Assembly: GCF_035944375.1 (NCBI RefSeq)
Contig: NZ_DASZBE010000041.1
DNA length: 64,000 bases
Direction: 5' to 3' (one strand)
From: Allobosea sp035944375
Lineage (GTDB): Bacteria > Pseudomonadota > Alphaproteobacteria > Rhizobiales > Beijerinckiaceae
Shown here: one piece after another, positions 35,997-44,450 of the stretch
How positions within the stretch are numbered: position 1 is the first letter of the stretch
How the letters are laid out: each line of letters starts with the position of its first letter
Notes under the pieces: model-generated
Told to the model about the DNA's origin: nothing
Databases searched by the model: none
What the model saw: the letters and a program-made list of their open reading frames with translations, nothing else
Made by a program: the position numbers and the translations under genes

Positions 35997-37109
35997 ATGT
36001 CCGCCGCGGCTTCCCCCGCTCCCGCGATGGGCAATGCTCTGCCCATCGCCGTCCGGCGCCTGAGCAAGGCCTATGGCGCCGTGACCGTGCTCGACGAGGT
36101 CGATCTCGACGTCCGGCCCGGTGAGTTCCTGACCCTGCTGGGGCCGTCGGGCTCGGGCAAGACGACCCTGCTGATGGCGATCGCCGGCTTCCTGCGCCCC
36201 GACAAGGGCAGCATCCGCTTCGGCGAGCGCGAGGTCGTCCGGCTGGCGCCGCACAAGCGCGAGATCGGCATGGTCTTCCAGAACTATGCGCTGTTCCCGC
36301 ATATGAGCGTGGCCCGCAATATCGGGTTTCCGCTGCGGCTGCGGCGCGTGCCGGCGGCCGAGATCGCCCGGCGCGTCGAGGCCGCGCTGGAGATGTTCCA
36401 GCTCGGCGGCTATGGCGAGCGCAGCATCACCCAGCTTTCGGGCGGCCAGCGCCAGCGCGTCGCGCTGGCCCGCGCCATCGTCTTCGAGCCGCGCATCATC
36501 CTGATGGACGAGCCCCTGTCGGCGCTCGACAAGCAGTTGCGCGAGCGCATGCAGATCGAGCTGAGGCAGCTCCATGACCGGCTCGGCACCACCACCGTCT
36601 ACGTCACGCACGACCAGCGCGAGGCGCTGACCATGTCGGACCGCATCGCCGTGCTCGACCGCGGCAAGATCGCCCGGATCGATGCGCCGCGCGCAATCTA
36701 TGACCACCCCGGCAGCCGCTTCGTGGCGGAGTTCATCGGCGAGTCCTCCTTCCTCGACGTCGATGTCGCGGACGGCGTCTGCCGTGCGGCGGGCACCGTC
36801 ATCCGGGCGCCGCAGGTTCCGGTCGCGCAGGGACGCTGCGTGATGATGCTGCGGCCCGAGCGACTGCGCATTCTCGACGGCAGCGAGAGCGAGGCGATGA
36901 ACCGCTTCGACGGCAAGGTGCTGAGCGCGATCTATCAGGGCGACACGCTGCTGCTGCAGCTCGCGCTGACCGATGGCAGCCCGGTGACCCTGCGCATGGC
37001 GACGCGCGGCGATGACGCGCCCCCGCCCGCCCGCGGCTCGCCCATCGCAGTCGGCATCGCGGTCGGCGACACGGTCCTGCTCGCCGATGAAGCGAAGGCA
37101 AAGGCGTGA
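35997..37109 (+). CDS. ABC transporter ATP-binding protein (PotA-like)
   Basis: The frame opens at 35961 with an ATGA overlap, but AAGGGGAG lies nine bases before the ATG at 35997, which I prefer (370 residues). Walker A GPSGSGKTT, Q-loop MVFQNYALFPHM, signature LSGGQRQRVALARAI and Walker B IILMDEP are all present. A C-terminal TOBE-type domain (from about 270) is typical of PotA/FbpC-like importers. It powers uptake by the two permeases that follow. The stop overlaps the first permease start. Confidence 0.9.
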   Translation: MSAAASPAPAMGNALPIAVRRLSKAYGAVTVLDEVDLDVRPGEFLTLLGPSGSGKTTLLMAIAGFLRPDKGSIRFGEREVVRLAPHKREIGMVFQNYALFPHMSVARNIGFPLRLRRVPAAEIARRVEAALEMFQLGGYGERSITQLSGGQRQRVALARAIVFEPRIILMDEPLSALDKQLRERMQIELRQLHDRLGTTTVYVTHDQREALTMSDRIAVLDRGKIARIDAPRAIYDHPGSRFVAEFIGESSFLDVDVADGVCRAAGTVIRAPQVPVAQGRCVMMLRPERLRILDGSESEAMNRFDGKVLSAIYQGDTLLLQLALTDGSPVTLRMATRGDDAPPPARGSPIAVGIAVGDTVLLADEAKAKA

Positions 37110-38020
37110 TGGCGGCCTCGCTCGACCTCGCCCGGGACCCGGGGCGCGACTTCCACGCCGCGGCGCTGCGCCGCGACCATTGGCGCGAAAGGCTGGGGCT
37201 GGCGGCGCTGGCGGCCCCGGCGCTGCTGCTCGTCGGCGTCATGGTACTGCTGCCGGTCGGCTGGCTGTTCGGCCTGTCCTTCCAGGACGATGCGGGGGCG
37301 CCGAGCCTCGAGCATTACCGCCGCATGCTGGCCGAGCCCTCCTATGGCCGGACCTTCCGCACCACCTTCGAGATCAGCCTCGCGACCACGCTCATCTGCG
37401 TCCTGCTCGGCTATCCGCTCGCCTATTTCCTGTCGCAGCTGCCGCGGCGCGCGGCCAATCTCTGCATGATCGCGGTGCTGCTGCCGTTCTGGACGTCGCT
37501 TCTGGTGCGCACCTATGCCTGGCTCGTGCTGCTGCAGCGCAGCGGGCTGATCAACACATGGGGGATGCAGCTCGGCCTCTGGAGCGAGCCGCTGCAACTC
37601 GTCCACAATGTCGGCGGCACGCTGATCGGCATGGTCCACATCATGCTGCCCTTCCTCGTCCTTCCGCTCTACAGCACGATGCGGGCGATCGACCGCGACC
37701 TGCTGCGCGCCGCCTCCAGCCTCGGCTCGACACCGGCCCACGGCTTCTGGAGCGTGTTCTTTCCGCTGTCGCTGCCGGGGCTCGCCGCCGGCTCGGCGCT
37801 CGTCTTCGTGTTGTCGCTGGGCTTCTACGTGACGCCGGCCATGCTCGGGGGCGGCAAGGTGACGATGGTCTCGAACCGCATCGCCAACGACATCGAGCTG
37901 TTCTTCAACTGGGGCGCGGCGAGCGCGCTCGGCGTCGTGCTGCTGGTGATCACGCTCGTCGTCCTCGTGCTGGCGGCGCGGCTCTCGCGCGGCGCCGGCC
38001 TGTTCGGCGGGGGACATTGA
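37109..38020 (+). CDS. ABC transporter permease (PotB-like)
   Basis: About 303 residues from the ATG at 37109, which overlaps the previous stop by TGATG-type spacing; an in-frame GTG at 37106 is possible. Six predicted membrane segments; the first is LAALAAPALLLVGVMVLLPVGWLFGLSF. The cytoplasmic EAA loop reads RAIDRDLLRAASSLGSTPAHGFWSVFFPLSLPG. It is the first inner-membrane subunit of the polyamine-type importer. The 3' end is 2 bases from the second permease. Confidence 0.9.
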   Translation: MAASLDLARDPGRDFHAAALRRDHWRERLGLAALAAPALLLVGVMVLLPVGWLFGLSFQDDAGAPSLEHYRRMLAEPSYGRTFRTTFEISLATTLICVLLGYPLAYFLSQLPRRAANLCMIAVLLPFWTSLLVRTYAWLVLLQRSGLINTWGMQLGLWSEPLQLVHNVGGTLIGMVHIMLPFLVLPLYSTMRAIDRDLLRAASSLGSTPAHGFWSVFFPLSLPGLAAGSALVFVLSLGFYVTPAMLGGGKVTMVSNRIANDIELFFNWGAASALGVVLLVITLVVLVLAARLSRGAGLFGGGH

Positions 38021-38022
38021 GC

Positions 38023-38850
38023 ATGGGCTGGCTCGACCGTGCCGCCAGCGACACGCAGATCACGCATCGCTCGCGGCTCTGGCTCTACGCCGTCGGCGTT
38101 CTGGTGCTGGCGTTCCTCGCCCTGCCGACGCTGATCGTGATCCCGATGTCGTTCTCCCACTCGCAATATCTCGAGTTCCCGCCACGGCAATGGTCGCTGC
38201 GCTGGTACGAAGCCTATTTCTCCTCGCGAAGCTGGATGGCGGCGACGGCGACCTCGCTCAAGGCGGGAATCTGCACGGCCCTGCTGGCAACGCCGGTCGG
38301 CACGCTCGCCGCCTATGGCCTGCACGTCTCGCGGCTGCGCTTTGCCGGCGTCGCGATCCTGGCGCTGCTGACGCCGACCATCGTCCCGGTCATCCTCGTC
38401 GGCATCGCGCTCTTCTACGCCTTCGTGCAGTTGAAGATGGTCAACTCCTTCCTCGGCATCGTGCTGGCCCATACGATCCTGGCCGTGCCGATCGTGATGA
38501 TGATCGTGGGCTCCGCCCTGAAGAGCTTCGACCTCGACCAGGAGCGCGTCGCGCGCAGCCTCGGCGCGACGCGGACGCAGGCCTTCGTCCAGGTGACGAT
38601 GCCGCAGATCCGCTTCGCCATCGTCACCTCGGCGCTGCTTTCGTTCCTGACCTCCTTCGACGAGGTGGTGGTCTCGTTGTTCGTCTCGGGCGGCGACAAC
38701 TCGACGCTGACGCGCGCCATGTTCATGGCCCTGCGCGACCAGATCGACCCGACCATCGCGGCGATCTCGACGATCATGATCGTGATCACCTCGCTGCTTC
38801 TGGGAGCGTCACAATGGCTCGGAAAGGGCGATGATTCCGCGCGCGGCTGA
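38023..38850 (+). CDS. ABC transporter permease (PotC-like)
   Basis: 275 residues from the ATG at 38023. Several membrane helices, the first LWLYAVGVLVLAFLALPTLIVIPMSF, and an EAA loop KSFDLDQERVARSLGATRTQAFVQVTMPQI identify the second PotC-type permease. The end is GASQWLGKGDDSARG. It completes the four-gene importer. The 196 bases that follow, before the convergent gene ending at 39047, hold nothing I recognise. Confidence 0.9.
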   Translation: MGWLDRAASDTQITHRSRLWLYAVGVLVLAFLALPTLIVIPMSFSHSQYLEFPPRQWSLRWYEAYFSSRSWMAATATSLKAGICTALLATPVGTLAAYGLHVSRLRFAGVAILALLTPTIVPVILVGIALFYAFVQLKMVNSFLGIVLAHTILAVPIVMMIVGSALKSFDLDQERVARSLGATRTQAFVQVTMPQIRFAIVTSALLSFLTSFDEVVVSLFVSGGDNSTLTRAMFMALRDQIDPTIAAISTIMIVITSLLLGASQWLGKGDDSARG

Positions 38851-39046
38851 TGGAGGCCGGCTGTAGAGCCTGCCCGAAGCGTCGGCATCCTCGACCTGCC
38901 GGCGGGCGGGCGGGCGTCCGACCGAGGCGCCTTCGGCTGCCGGCCTCGCGGCCTCCCCGGACGAGCCCGTGCGCGTCTGGGGCAGCGGAGATGAGGTACC
39001 GCCCCACCGTCGCCGGCCGACCGGCTGCGGAGCATGCGCGTCGCGT

Positions 39047-40228
39047 TCAGGCGACCCCTGCGCCTTCCGCCGAAGCCCCCTGCCATCCCTGCAAAGCGCG
39101 CCAGTCCGGCTCGAGTTGCGCGAAGCGCTTCAGGCTGAACGACTTGATGTCGGCGAAGCCGCAGGCGCCCTCCACCACCAAATCCCGGATTGCGCGCCCG
39201 CTCGCGGGCGAGAGGCCGAAGCCGACGCTCGACAGCGTCGCCACGACGACGTTGGCCTGCGTGTCGAGCCGGTCGATCACGGGCCGCCCGTCGGGCGTGT
39301 TCTCGATGACGCCGGCCCAGGAGCGGATGATGCGCGCATGCGCCGCCTTGGGGAAAAGCTCCGCCAGTCGCCGCGCCATGGGGCCCATCAGCGGCGTCGT
39401 CGGCTTGGCGGGGGTGGCGTTGCCCTCGATCTCCAGCCATTCATGCGGTCCGCCGCCATAGGCGAGGTTGCCCCGCAGCGTCTGGCGGCCATAGAGCCCG
39501 TTCCCATCGACGCCGCCATAGGGCATCAGCGGAAGCGGCTGGGTGACGATCATCTCGCAGCGTGCGGACGCGACCGGCACGGCGAGGCCGAGAAGGCCTG
39601 AGAGAACGCCCGTCTGGGCCCCGGCGGCGAGCACGAGATGGTCGCAGGCGATCAAACCACGCTGCGTTTCGACACCGCTGACGCGGCCCCCTTCCGTCCG
39701 GAAGCCCGAGACGGCGCAATGCTGCATCAGGCGACCGCCATGGTCCTGCAGTGCCCAGGCATAGGCCTGGAGCGTCCGGTGCGGATTGGCGTGCCCGCCG
39801 AAACGGTAGAAATAGCCCCCGATCATGGTGTCGCCGGCCAGCGGCACCAGCTCCTTGATCTGCTTGACGTCGAGCACGTCGGACTGGAAGCCCTGGCGCG
39901 CGGCGTTGCGCAGGGCCCGGCCGTAGAGCGCCATCTGCGCCTCGCTGGCGGCGAGCCGGATTCGGCCGGCGCTGAACTCGGTCGGATAGCCCAGCAACTC
40001 GTCCATCTGCGGCCAGAGCCGCTGCTCCTCGACAAACAGCGGCGAATGGTGGTGCGAGCAGCCGCCGCCATTGCGGCCCGACGCCTCCCAGCCGATCATG
40101 CCCTTGTCGATGACGAGGACATCGATGCCCTCGCGCGCCAGCCACCAGCCGGCCGACAGCCCCGTCACGCCACCGCCGACGATGACGACCGAGGCTCCCT
40201 TGGGCCGCTCCTGCGTTGTTTCAGTCAT
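39047..40228 (-). CDS. FAD-dependent oxidoreductase, DadA-like (beta-type subunit)
   Basis: About 393 residues from the ATG at 40228; a GTG at 40249 directly abuts the upstream stop and is also possible. The FAD motif is VVIVGGGVTGLSAGWWLAREGIDVLVIDKG, followed by EASGRNGGGCSHHHSPLF. The DAO-type C-terminal half has AHARIIRSWAGVIENTPDGRPVIDR and SVGFGLSPASGRAIRDL. Its partner gene sits just upstream. Together they look like the beta and alpha subunits of a heteromeric sarcosine/opine/D-hydroxyproline dehydrogenase. Substrate undetermined. Confidence 0.85.
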   Translation of the reverse strand: MTETTQERPKGASVVIVGGGVTGLSAGWWLAREGIDVLVIDKGMIGWEASGRNGGGCSHHHSPLFVEEQRLWPQMDELLGYPTEFSAGRIRLAASEAQMALYGRALRNAARQGFQSDVLDVKQIKELVPLAGDTMIGGYFYRFGGHANPHRTLQAYAWALQDHGGRLMQHCAVSGFRTEGGRVSGVETQRGLIACDHLVLAAGAQTGVLSGLLGLAVPVASARCEMIVTQPLPLMPYGGVDGNGLYGRQTLRGNLAYGGGPHEWLEIEGNATPAKPTTPLMGPMARRLAELFPKAAHARIIRSWAGVIENTPDGRPVIDRLDTQANVVVATLSSVGFGLSPASGRAIRDLVVEGACGFADIKSFSLKRFAQLEPDWRALQGWQGASAEGAGVA

Positions 40229-40249
40229 CTGCTTCACGGCCCGCCTCAC

Positions 40250-41872
40250 TCACTCGCTCGCGACCGGCCCGGCGGCATCGTTGCCCGCCACCGTATAGAG
40301 CGCCGGCACCTCCCAGAACGGGCGCCATTGCGCGTGCATGCCGAACCAGGTGTCCCAGTGCTCGGCCTGCTCGGGTGCTTCGGGGATCTGGCCCGCGACC
40401 GAAAGCGGCAAGGGCCGGACGGGAGCCCGGTAGCTTGCCAGCGGGATCGACGACAGCCGCACCGCGGCGCTCAGGGCCAGCAGGGCCGCAACCTGTTCGC
40501 GGCAACGGCGGCCCTGGCAGGGGCCCATCCCAGCCCTGGTCAGCCGCTTGACCTGATCGGGGTTGGGCGGCTCGGCACCCAGCAGGGCCGACAGCGAACG
40601 GTCATTGCGGCGCTCGTCCTGCCAGCCGAGATAGCGCGGCGGCCGGACCTCCAGGATCTCGCGCGCCGTGACCTCCTCGCACTGGCAGACGACGACCTCT
40701 CCCCGCGCCTCGAGAACGCTCGCCCGCACCCAGGCGAGCCGGTAGGCGCCGACGTCGCATTCGGGAACACCGGGAAGCGCGCCTGCAGCAACGGCACCGC
40801 CATCGTCGATCCCGCAATCACGGACGATGGCCGCAGCCGCACGCCGGCCCTCGGCCTCGGCCACGCCGCGATCGCGCGACTTGCCCGGCCAGAGGCCGGC
40901 GCTGTCGCCGACGGCGAAAATGTTGCGCAGGCTGGTGCGCTGGTCGCCATCGACGAGCGGCGCATAGCCGCCCCGTTCCGGCTGGAAAGCGATACGGCAG
41001 CCGAGCGCGTCGAGCAGATCGACGACCGGCGTTGCCCCCACCGCCAGCACGATACCGTCGCAGGCGAGGCTGCGTTCGGGTCCAAACGCCCTTCCCTGCG
41101 CATCGATCCCGACGACCATCGCCGCCTCGACCCGATCGCGCCCGCCGGCCTCGCGGACGACATGGCGCGTCAGCATCTCCGTGCCACCCGATCTCAGATT
41201 CTCGGCGAGTTCGGGGGAGCCCATCATCTCGTTGGCCTGCTCGACGACCGCCGCGATGACATGGCCGGCCTCGCGCAGCGCCAGTGCCGCTGTCAGCGCC
41301 TCGGTCGAGGAGCCGAGCATCACGATGCGGCGCGGCTCCAGCGCTCCGTAGCGGCCGGCCAGCGCGAGGGCTGCGGTGGCCCCGAGGACGCCCGGCTTCT
41401 CCCAGCCCGGAAAGGCGAGGCCCATGTCGCGGCGGCCGGCGGCGACGATCACATGCTGCGCGGCGAGCATCCAGCAGCGCTCATCATCGTTGAGGCCCGC
41501 GACCGTGCCCGGCAACCAGCCGAGGCTCGGACCATTGCTGTAGAGGCCCCAGCAGGCCGTGCCGAGCCTCAGATCGACCCCGGCCTCGAAAGCGGCCTCG
41601 ATCAGCGGTTCGGAGGCGATGAAGGCCTCCATCATGGCGGTGCGGTTGCGCACCTGCGCCGACATGGCCTGGCCGAAATGCAGCGGGACCTCGTCACCCA
41701 TCGTCGTGAACGAGATCGGATTTTCATCGACGAGGACGACCGACAGGCCACGCTCGGCCGCCTCGATCGCCGCGGCGAGCCCGGCCGGCCCGGCCCCGAT
41801 CACCAGAAGCTGGGTGCGCTCCGCAACGGGCAGATCCTTGCCGGCGACGGATTTCGGATCCTGCAGTGCCAT
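40250..41872 (-). CDS. FAD/NAD-binding oxidoreductase with [2Fe-2S] BFD-like domain (alpha-type subunit)
   Basis: 540 residues. N-terminal FAD motif LLVIGAGPAGLAAAIEAAERGLSVVLVDENP, a second nucleotide-binding motif RRIVMLGSSTEALTAALAL, and an FAD-closing motif NIFAVGDSAGLW. A C-terminal BFD-like [2Fe-2S] domain has VVVCQCEEVTAREI and MGPCQGRRC, four Cys in the CxC...Cx4C pattern. This is the large subunit of opine/hydroxyproline/hydrogen-cyanide-synthase-type dehydrogenases. The downstream gene is the DadA-like partner. An amino-acid ABC importer is upstream on the same strand, so the five or six genes may form one operon. Confidence 0.88.
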   Translation of the reverse strand: MALQDPKSVAGKDLPVAERTQLLVIGAGPAGLAAAIEAAERGLSVVLVDENPISFTTMGDEVPLHFGQAMSAQVRNRTAMMEAFIASEPLIEAAFEAGVDLRLGTACWGLYSNGPSLGWLPGTVAGLNDDERCWMLAAQHVIVAAGRRDMGLAFPGWEKPGVLGATAALALAGRYGALEPRRIVMLGSSTEALTAALALREAGHVIAAVVEQANEMMGSPELAENLRSGGTEMLTRHVVREAGGRDRVEAAMVVGIDAQGRAFGPERSLACDGIVLAVGATPVVDLLDALGCRIAFQPERGGYAPLVDGDQRTSLRNIFAVGDSAGLWPGKSRDRGVAEAEGRRAAAAIVRDCGIDDGGAVAAGALPGVPECDVGAYRLAWVRASVLEARGEVVVCQCEEVTAREILEVRPPRYLGWQDERRNDRSLSALLGAEPPNPDQVKRLTRAGMGPCQGRRCREQVAALLALSAAVRLSSIPLASYRAPVRPLPLSVAGQIPEAPEQAEHWDTWFGMHAQWRPFWEVPALYTVAGNDAAGPVASE

Positions 41873-41976
41873 GGCGTCTCACATTGCTCCTGGGTGACGA
41901 CAATGTTTCGCGTCGGGGCTCTCGCCGTTTGCCGGTCAGCGACGACCTCATGCCGATTTGCGACAGGTGCGGGCCG

Positions 41977-42729
41977 TCAGAGGACCTTGTCGAGAAAGGC
42001 CCGGGTCCGCTCCTCCCGGGGGGTGCCGAAGAGATCGCCGGGCGGGCCGTGTTCGACGATCACCCCGCCATCGGTAAAATAGACATGGTCGGCGACCTCC
42101 CGGGCGAAGCCCATCTCGTGGGTGACGAGGATGCAGGTCATGCCCTCGGCCGCGAGATCCTGGATCGTCACCAGAACCTCCTTCTTCGTTTCGGGATCGA
42201 GCGCGGCGGTGACCTCGTCGAAGAGCATGACCTTCGGGTTCATGGCGAGCGACCGGGCGATGGCGACCCGCTGCTGCTGCCCGCCCGACAATTCGCCCGG
42301 ATAGGTCGCCAGCTTGTCCGAGAGGCCGACCTTGGCGAGAAGCATGCGCGCCCGCGCCTCGACCTCGGCCTTGTCCTGCTTGAGCACGTGCAGCGGCGCC
42401 ATCATGACATTCTGCAGCGCGTTCTTGTGGGGGAAGAGATTATACTGCTGGAAGACGATCCCGACGTCGCGTCGCAGCGCGAGTTTGTCGAGGGCGGGAT
42501 CGTTGACCTCCCGGCCAGCGACGCTGATCGAGCCGCGGCTGATCGGCACCAGCGCGTTGATGCAGCGCAGCAGCGTCGATTTTCCCGAGCCGGACGGGCC
42601 GATGATGCAGACCGTCTCGCCGCGTCTGACCGTCAGCGCGACGTCCTTCAGCACCTTCAGCGCGCCGAAGGCCTTCTCGACACCCTCGACGATGACGACG
42701 GGCTCGCCCAGTTGATGCCGGCTTGCCAT
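41977..42729 (-). CDS. Polar amino-acid ABC transporter ATP-binding protein (GlnQ-like)
   Basis: The real start is the ATG at 42729, giving 250 residues (the open frame upstream is noise). It shows Walker A GPSGSGKST, Q-loop VFQQYNLFPHK, signature LSGGQQQRVAIARSL, Walker B VMLFDEV and a His switch THEMGFAREVADHV. PAAT/GlnQ subfamily proteins import polar amino acids or opines. Permease genes lie immediately upstream. Confidence 0.92.
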   Translation of the reverse strand: MASRHQLGEPVVIVEGVEKAFGALKVLKDVALTVRRGETVCIIGPSGSGKSTLLRCINALVPISRGSISVAGREVNDPALDKLALRRDVGIVFQQYNLFPHKNALQNVMMAPLHVLKQDKAEVEARARMLLAKVGLSDKLATYPGELSGGQQQRVAIARSLAMNPKVMLFDEVTAALDPETKKEVLVTIQDLAAEGMTCILVTHEMGFAREVADHVYFTDGGVIVEHGPPGDLFGTPREERTRAFLDKVL

Positions 42730-42734
42730 GGTCT

Positions 42735-43589
42735 TTAGGCCTTCACGTTGAAGCGGCGCTCGAGGGACAGCGTCGCCCGCGCGATGGGATAGCAATAGGC
42801 GAAGAACATCAGCAGCAGCAGCAGATACATCGGGATCATCAGCTCCGGCCGGCTCTCGGCGACCAGGGCCGCCCGGGTGATCGTCAGGCCGTCCTGGATG
42901 CCGACGACCGAGATCAGCGTCGTGGCCATGGTCAGGATGGCGTATAGATTCATCCAGGGCGGGATCATCCGCTTGAACGCCTGCGGCAGGATGATCATCC
43001 ACATCGTCTGGCGGCGGGTGAACGCGAGCGATTCCGCCGATTCCCACTGGCCCGACGGAATCGAGCGGATGCCGCCACGGACGATCTCGGAGACATTGGC
43101 GGCGACCGGCAGCGCCAGGCCGATGATCGCCTTGATCCAGGCGGGGAAGGCGATGGTCAGGCCGAAGACGCTGAACTCGAACGGCAGCAGGAACATCGCG
43201 TAGAACAGCAGCACGAGCCAGGGCGCGTTGCGGAAGAACTGCGTCAACCCCCAGGCGGCGCCGCGAACCGGCGCGACGACGGACACCTGCGCGATGCCGA
43301 CGAGGACGCCGACCACCGTGCCCAGCGCCATGGAGAGGAAGCTGATCAGGATGTTGAACAGGAAGCCCTGGAAGATCAGCGGCGCCCAGCGCATGAGCAC
43401 GGCCGCTGCACTTTCGCCGGCGGGCCGCGCCGTCACCTGCGCCAACGCGAGCGACGCCCCGAACAGAATGGCGAAACAGGCCAGGGTCGCGCCGCCCAGC
43501 AGGATGGGGGCGGCCAGCCCCGACGGCGCGATGCCCGCCGGGCTCCGATAGGGCAGCAGCACAGGCAGATCGGTCGAGGACGCCCTCAT
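42735..43589 (-). CDS. Polar amino-acid ABC transporter permease
   Basis: 284 residues; the ATG at 43589 overlaps the previous stop (ATGA). After a variable N-terminus there are about six membrane helices, with the HisMQ-type motif TQFFRNAPWLVLLFY near the centre and an EAA loop SGQWESAESLAFTRRQTMWMIILPQAFKRMIPPWMN. The ATPase gene starts 6 bases downstream. It forms the membrane part of the importer with the next permease. Confidence 0.9.
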   Translation of the reverse strand: MRASSTDLPVLLPYRSPAGIAPSGLAAPILLGGATLACFAILFGASLALAQVTARPAGESAAAVLMRWAPLIFQGFLFNILISFLSMALGTVVGVLVGIAQVSVVAPVRGAAWGLTQFFRNAPWLVLLFYAMFLLPFEFSVFGLTIAFPAWIKAIIGLALPVAANVSEIVRGGIRSIPSGQWESAESLAFTRRQTMWMIILPQAFKRMIPPWMNLYAILTMATTLISVVGIQDGLTITRAALVAESRPELMIPMYLLLLLMFFAYCYPIARATLSLERRFNVKA

Positions 43590-44326
43590 GTCGAGTAGCC
43601 CGGAATGCGCATGGCTTTCTCCCAGCGCCCCATCACGAAGACCAGTATCGCCACCAGCAGCACATAGGTGATGAGCAGCACGTTCATCATCTCGCGGACG
43701 TTGAAGCTCTCGGACCAGATCTGCGAGGCGGCGTAGAGCAGTTCCGGCACGCCGATGGCGTAGGCCAGCGTCGTCGTCTTCACCAGATTGATCAGGTTGT
43801 TGTTGAGCGCCGGCAGGCAGATGCGAAAGGCCAGCGGAATCACGACGTGAATGTAGAGTTGCAGCCGCGTGTAGCCGAGCGACTCGGCCGCCTCGACCGT
43901 CGTCGATGGCACGGCCTCGATGCCGGCCCTGAAGATCTCGACGTTGAAGGCCCCCGCGAAGAGCGAGAAGGCGATGATCGCCCAGCCGGTGCCCGAGACC
44001 AGCGGCGAGCGCCCGCCAAACCCGTCGGAGACAGTCGGCAACAGCGTCGCAACGGCGAAATAGAAGAAAGACAGCTGCACCAGAGGCGGCGTGTTGCGGA
44101 AGAACTGGACATAGCCGCGCACCAGCAGTCGCGCGAGGCGCGACCGGCTGCCTGCCAGCCAGACGCCGAGCAGGCCCAGCGCCAGCGAGGCGGCAATCGC
44201 GACGACGCAGATATAGCTCGTCGTCCACAGCCCGGTCAGGAACCGACCCCGATCGAAGGCGTCGTAGAAGACCGAGAAGTTCAGTCCCTGCGTTTCGTTC
44301 AGGCGCTCGAAATAGGCAGCGATCAT
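43586..44326 (-). CDS. Polar amino-acid ABC transporter permease (HisM/GlnP-like)
   Basis: 246 residues with about five membrane helices. The HisMQ signature is clear (VRGYVQFFRNTPPLVQLSFFYF) and the EAA loop reads STTVEAAESLGYTRLQLYIHVVIPLAFRICLPALNNN. It is the first permease of the importer. The gap to the binding-protein gene upstream is occupied by a dispersed repeat. Confidence 0.9.
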   Translation of the reverse strand: MIAAYFERLNETQGLNFSVFYDAFDRGRFLTGLWTTSYICVVAIAASLALGLLGVWLAGSRSRLARLLVRGYVQFFRNTPPLVQLSFFYFAVATLLPTVSDGFGGRSPLVSGTGWAIIAFSLFAGAFNVEIFRAGIEAVPSTTVEAAESLGYTRLQLYIHVVIPLAFRICLPALNNNLINLVKTTTLAYAIGVPELLYAASQIWSESFNVREMMNVLLITYVLLVAILVFVMGRWEKAMRIPGYST

Positions 44327-44343
44327 CGTGAGGAATCCTGAAG

Positions 44344-44445
44344 ACGAGCCGTCATGGTCGGGCTTGACCCGACCATCTCGTAAACCAGCGCCTTTTCCGT
44401 CCCCAGTTTCTCGGATCTCCGCTGCGCTGCGTCCGAGAATGACGT
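44344..44445. repeat. Intergenic palindromic repeat (RIME/REP-like)
   Basis: The element contains a 9-bp inverted repeat ATGGTCGGG / CCCGACCAT (44354-44376) with a CTTGA loop, then CTCGGA...TCCGAG flanking a CGCTGCGCTGCG core, ending in AGAATGACG. This pattern is common in intergenic repeats of Rhizobiales. It sits in the 124-bp gap between the binding-protein gene and the first permease, where an mRNA hairpin could also limit expression of the downstream permeases. Confidence 0.6.
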
Positions 44446-44450
44446 GTAAA

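Noticed and set aside
39638..42082. Open frame of 814 codons on the plus strand opposite the two-subunit dehydrogenase
   Set aside because: Antisense to two genes with clear FAD and Fe-S motifs; the translation is Arg/Asp/Ala-rich noise.
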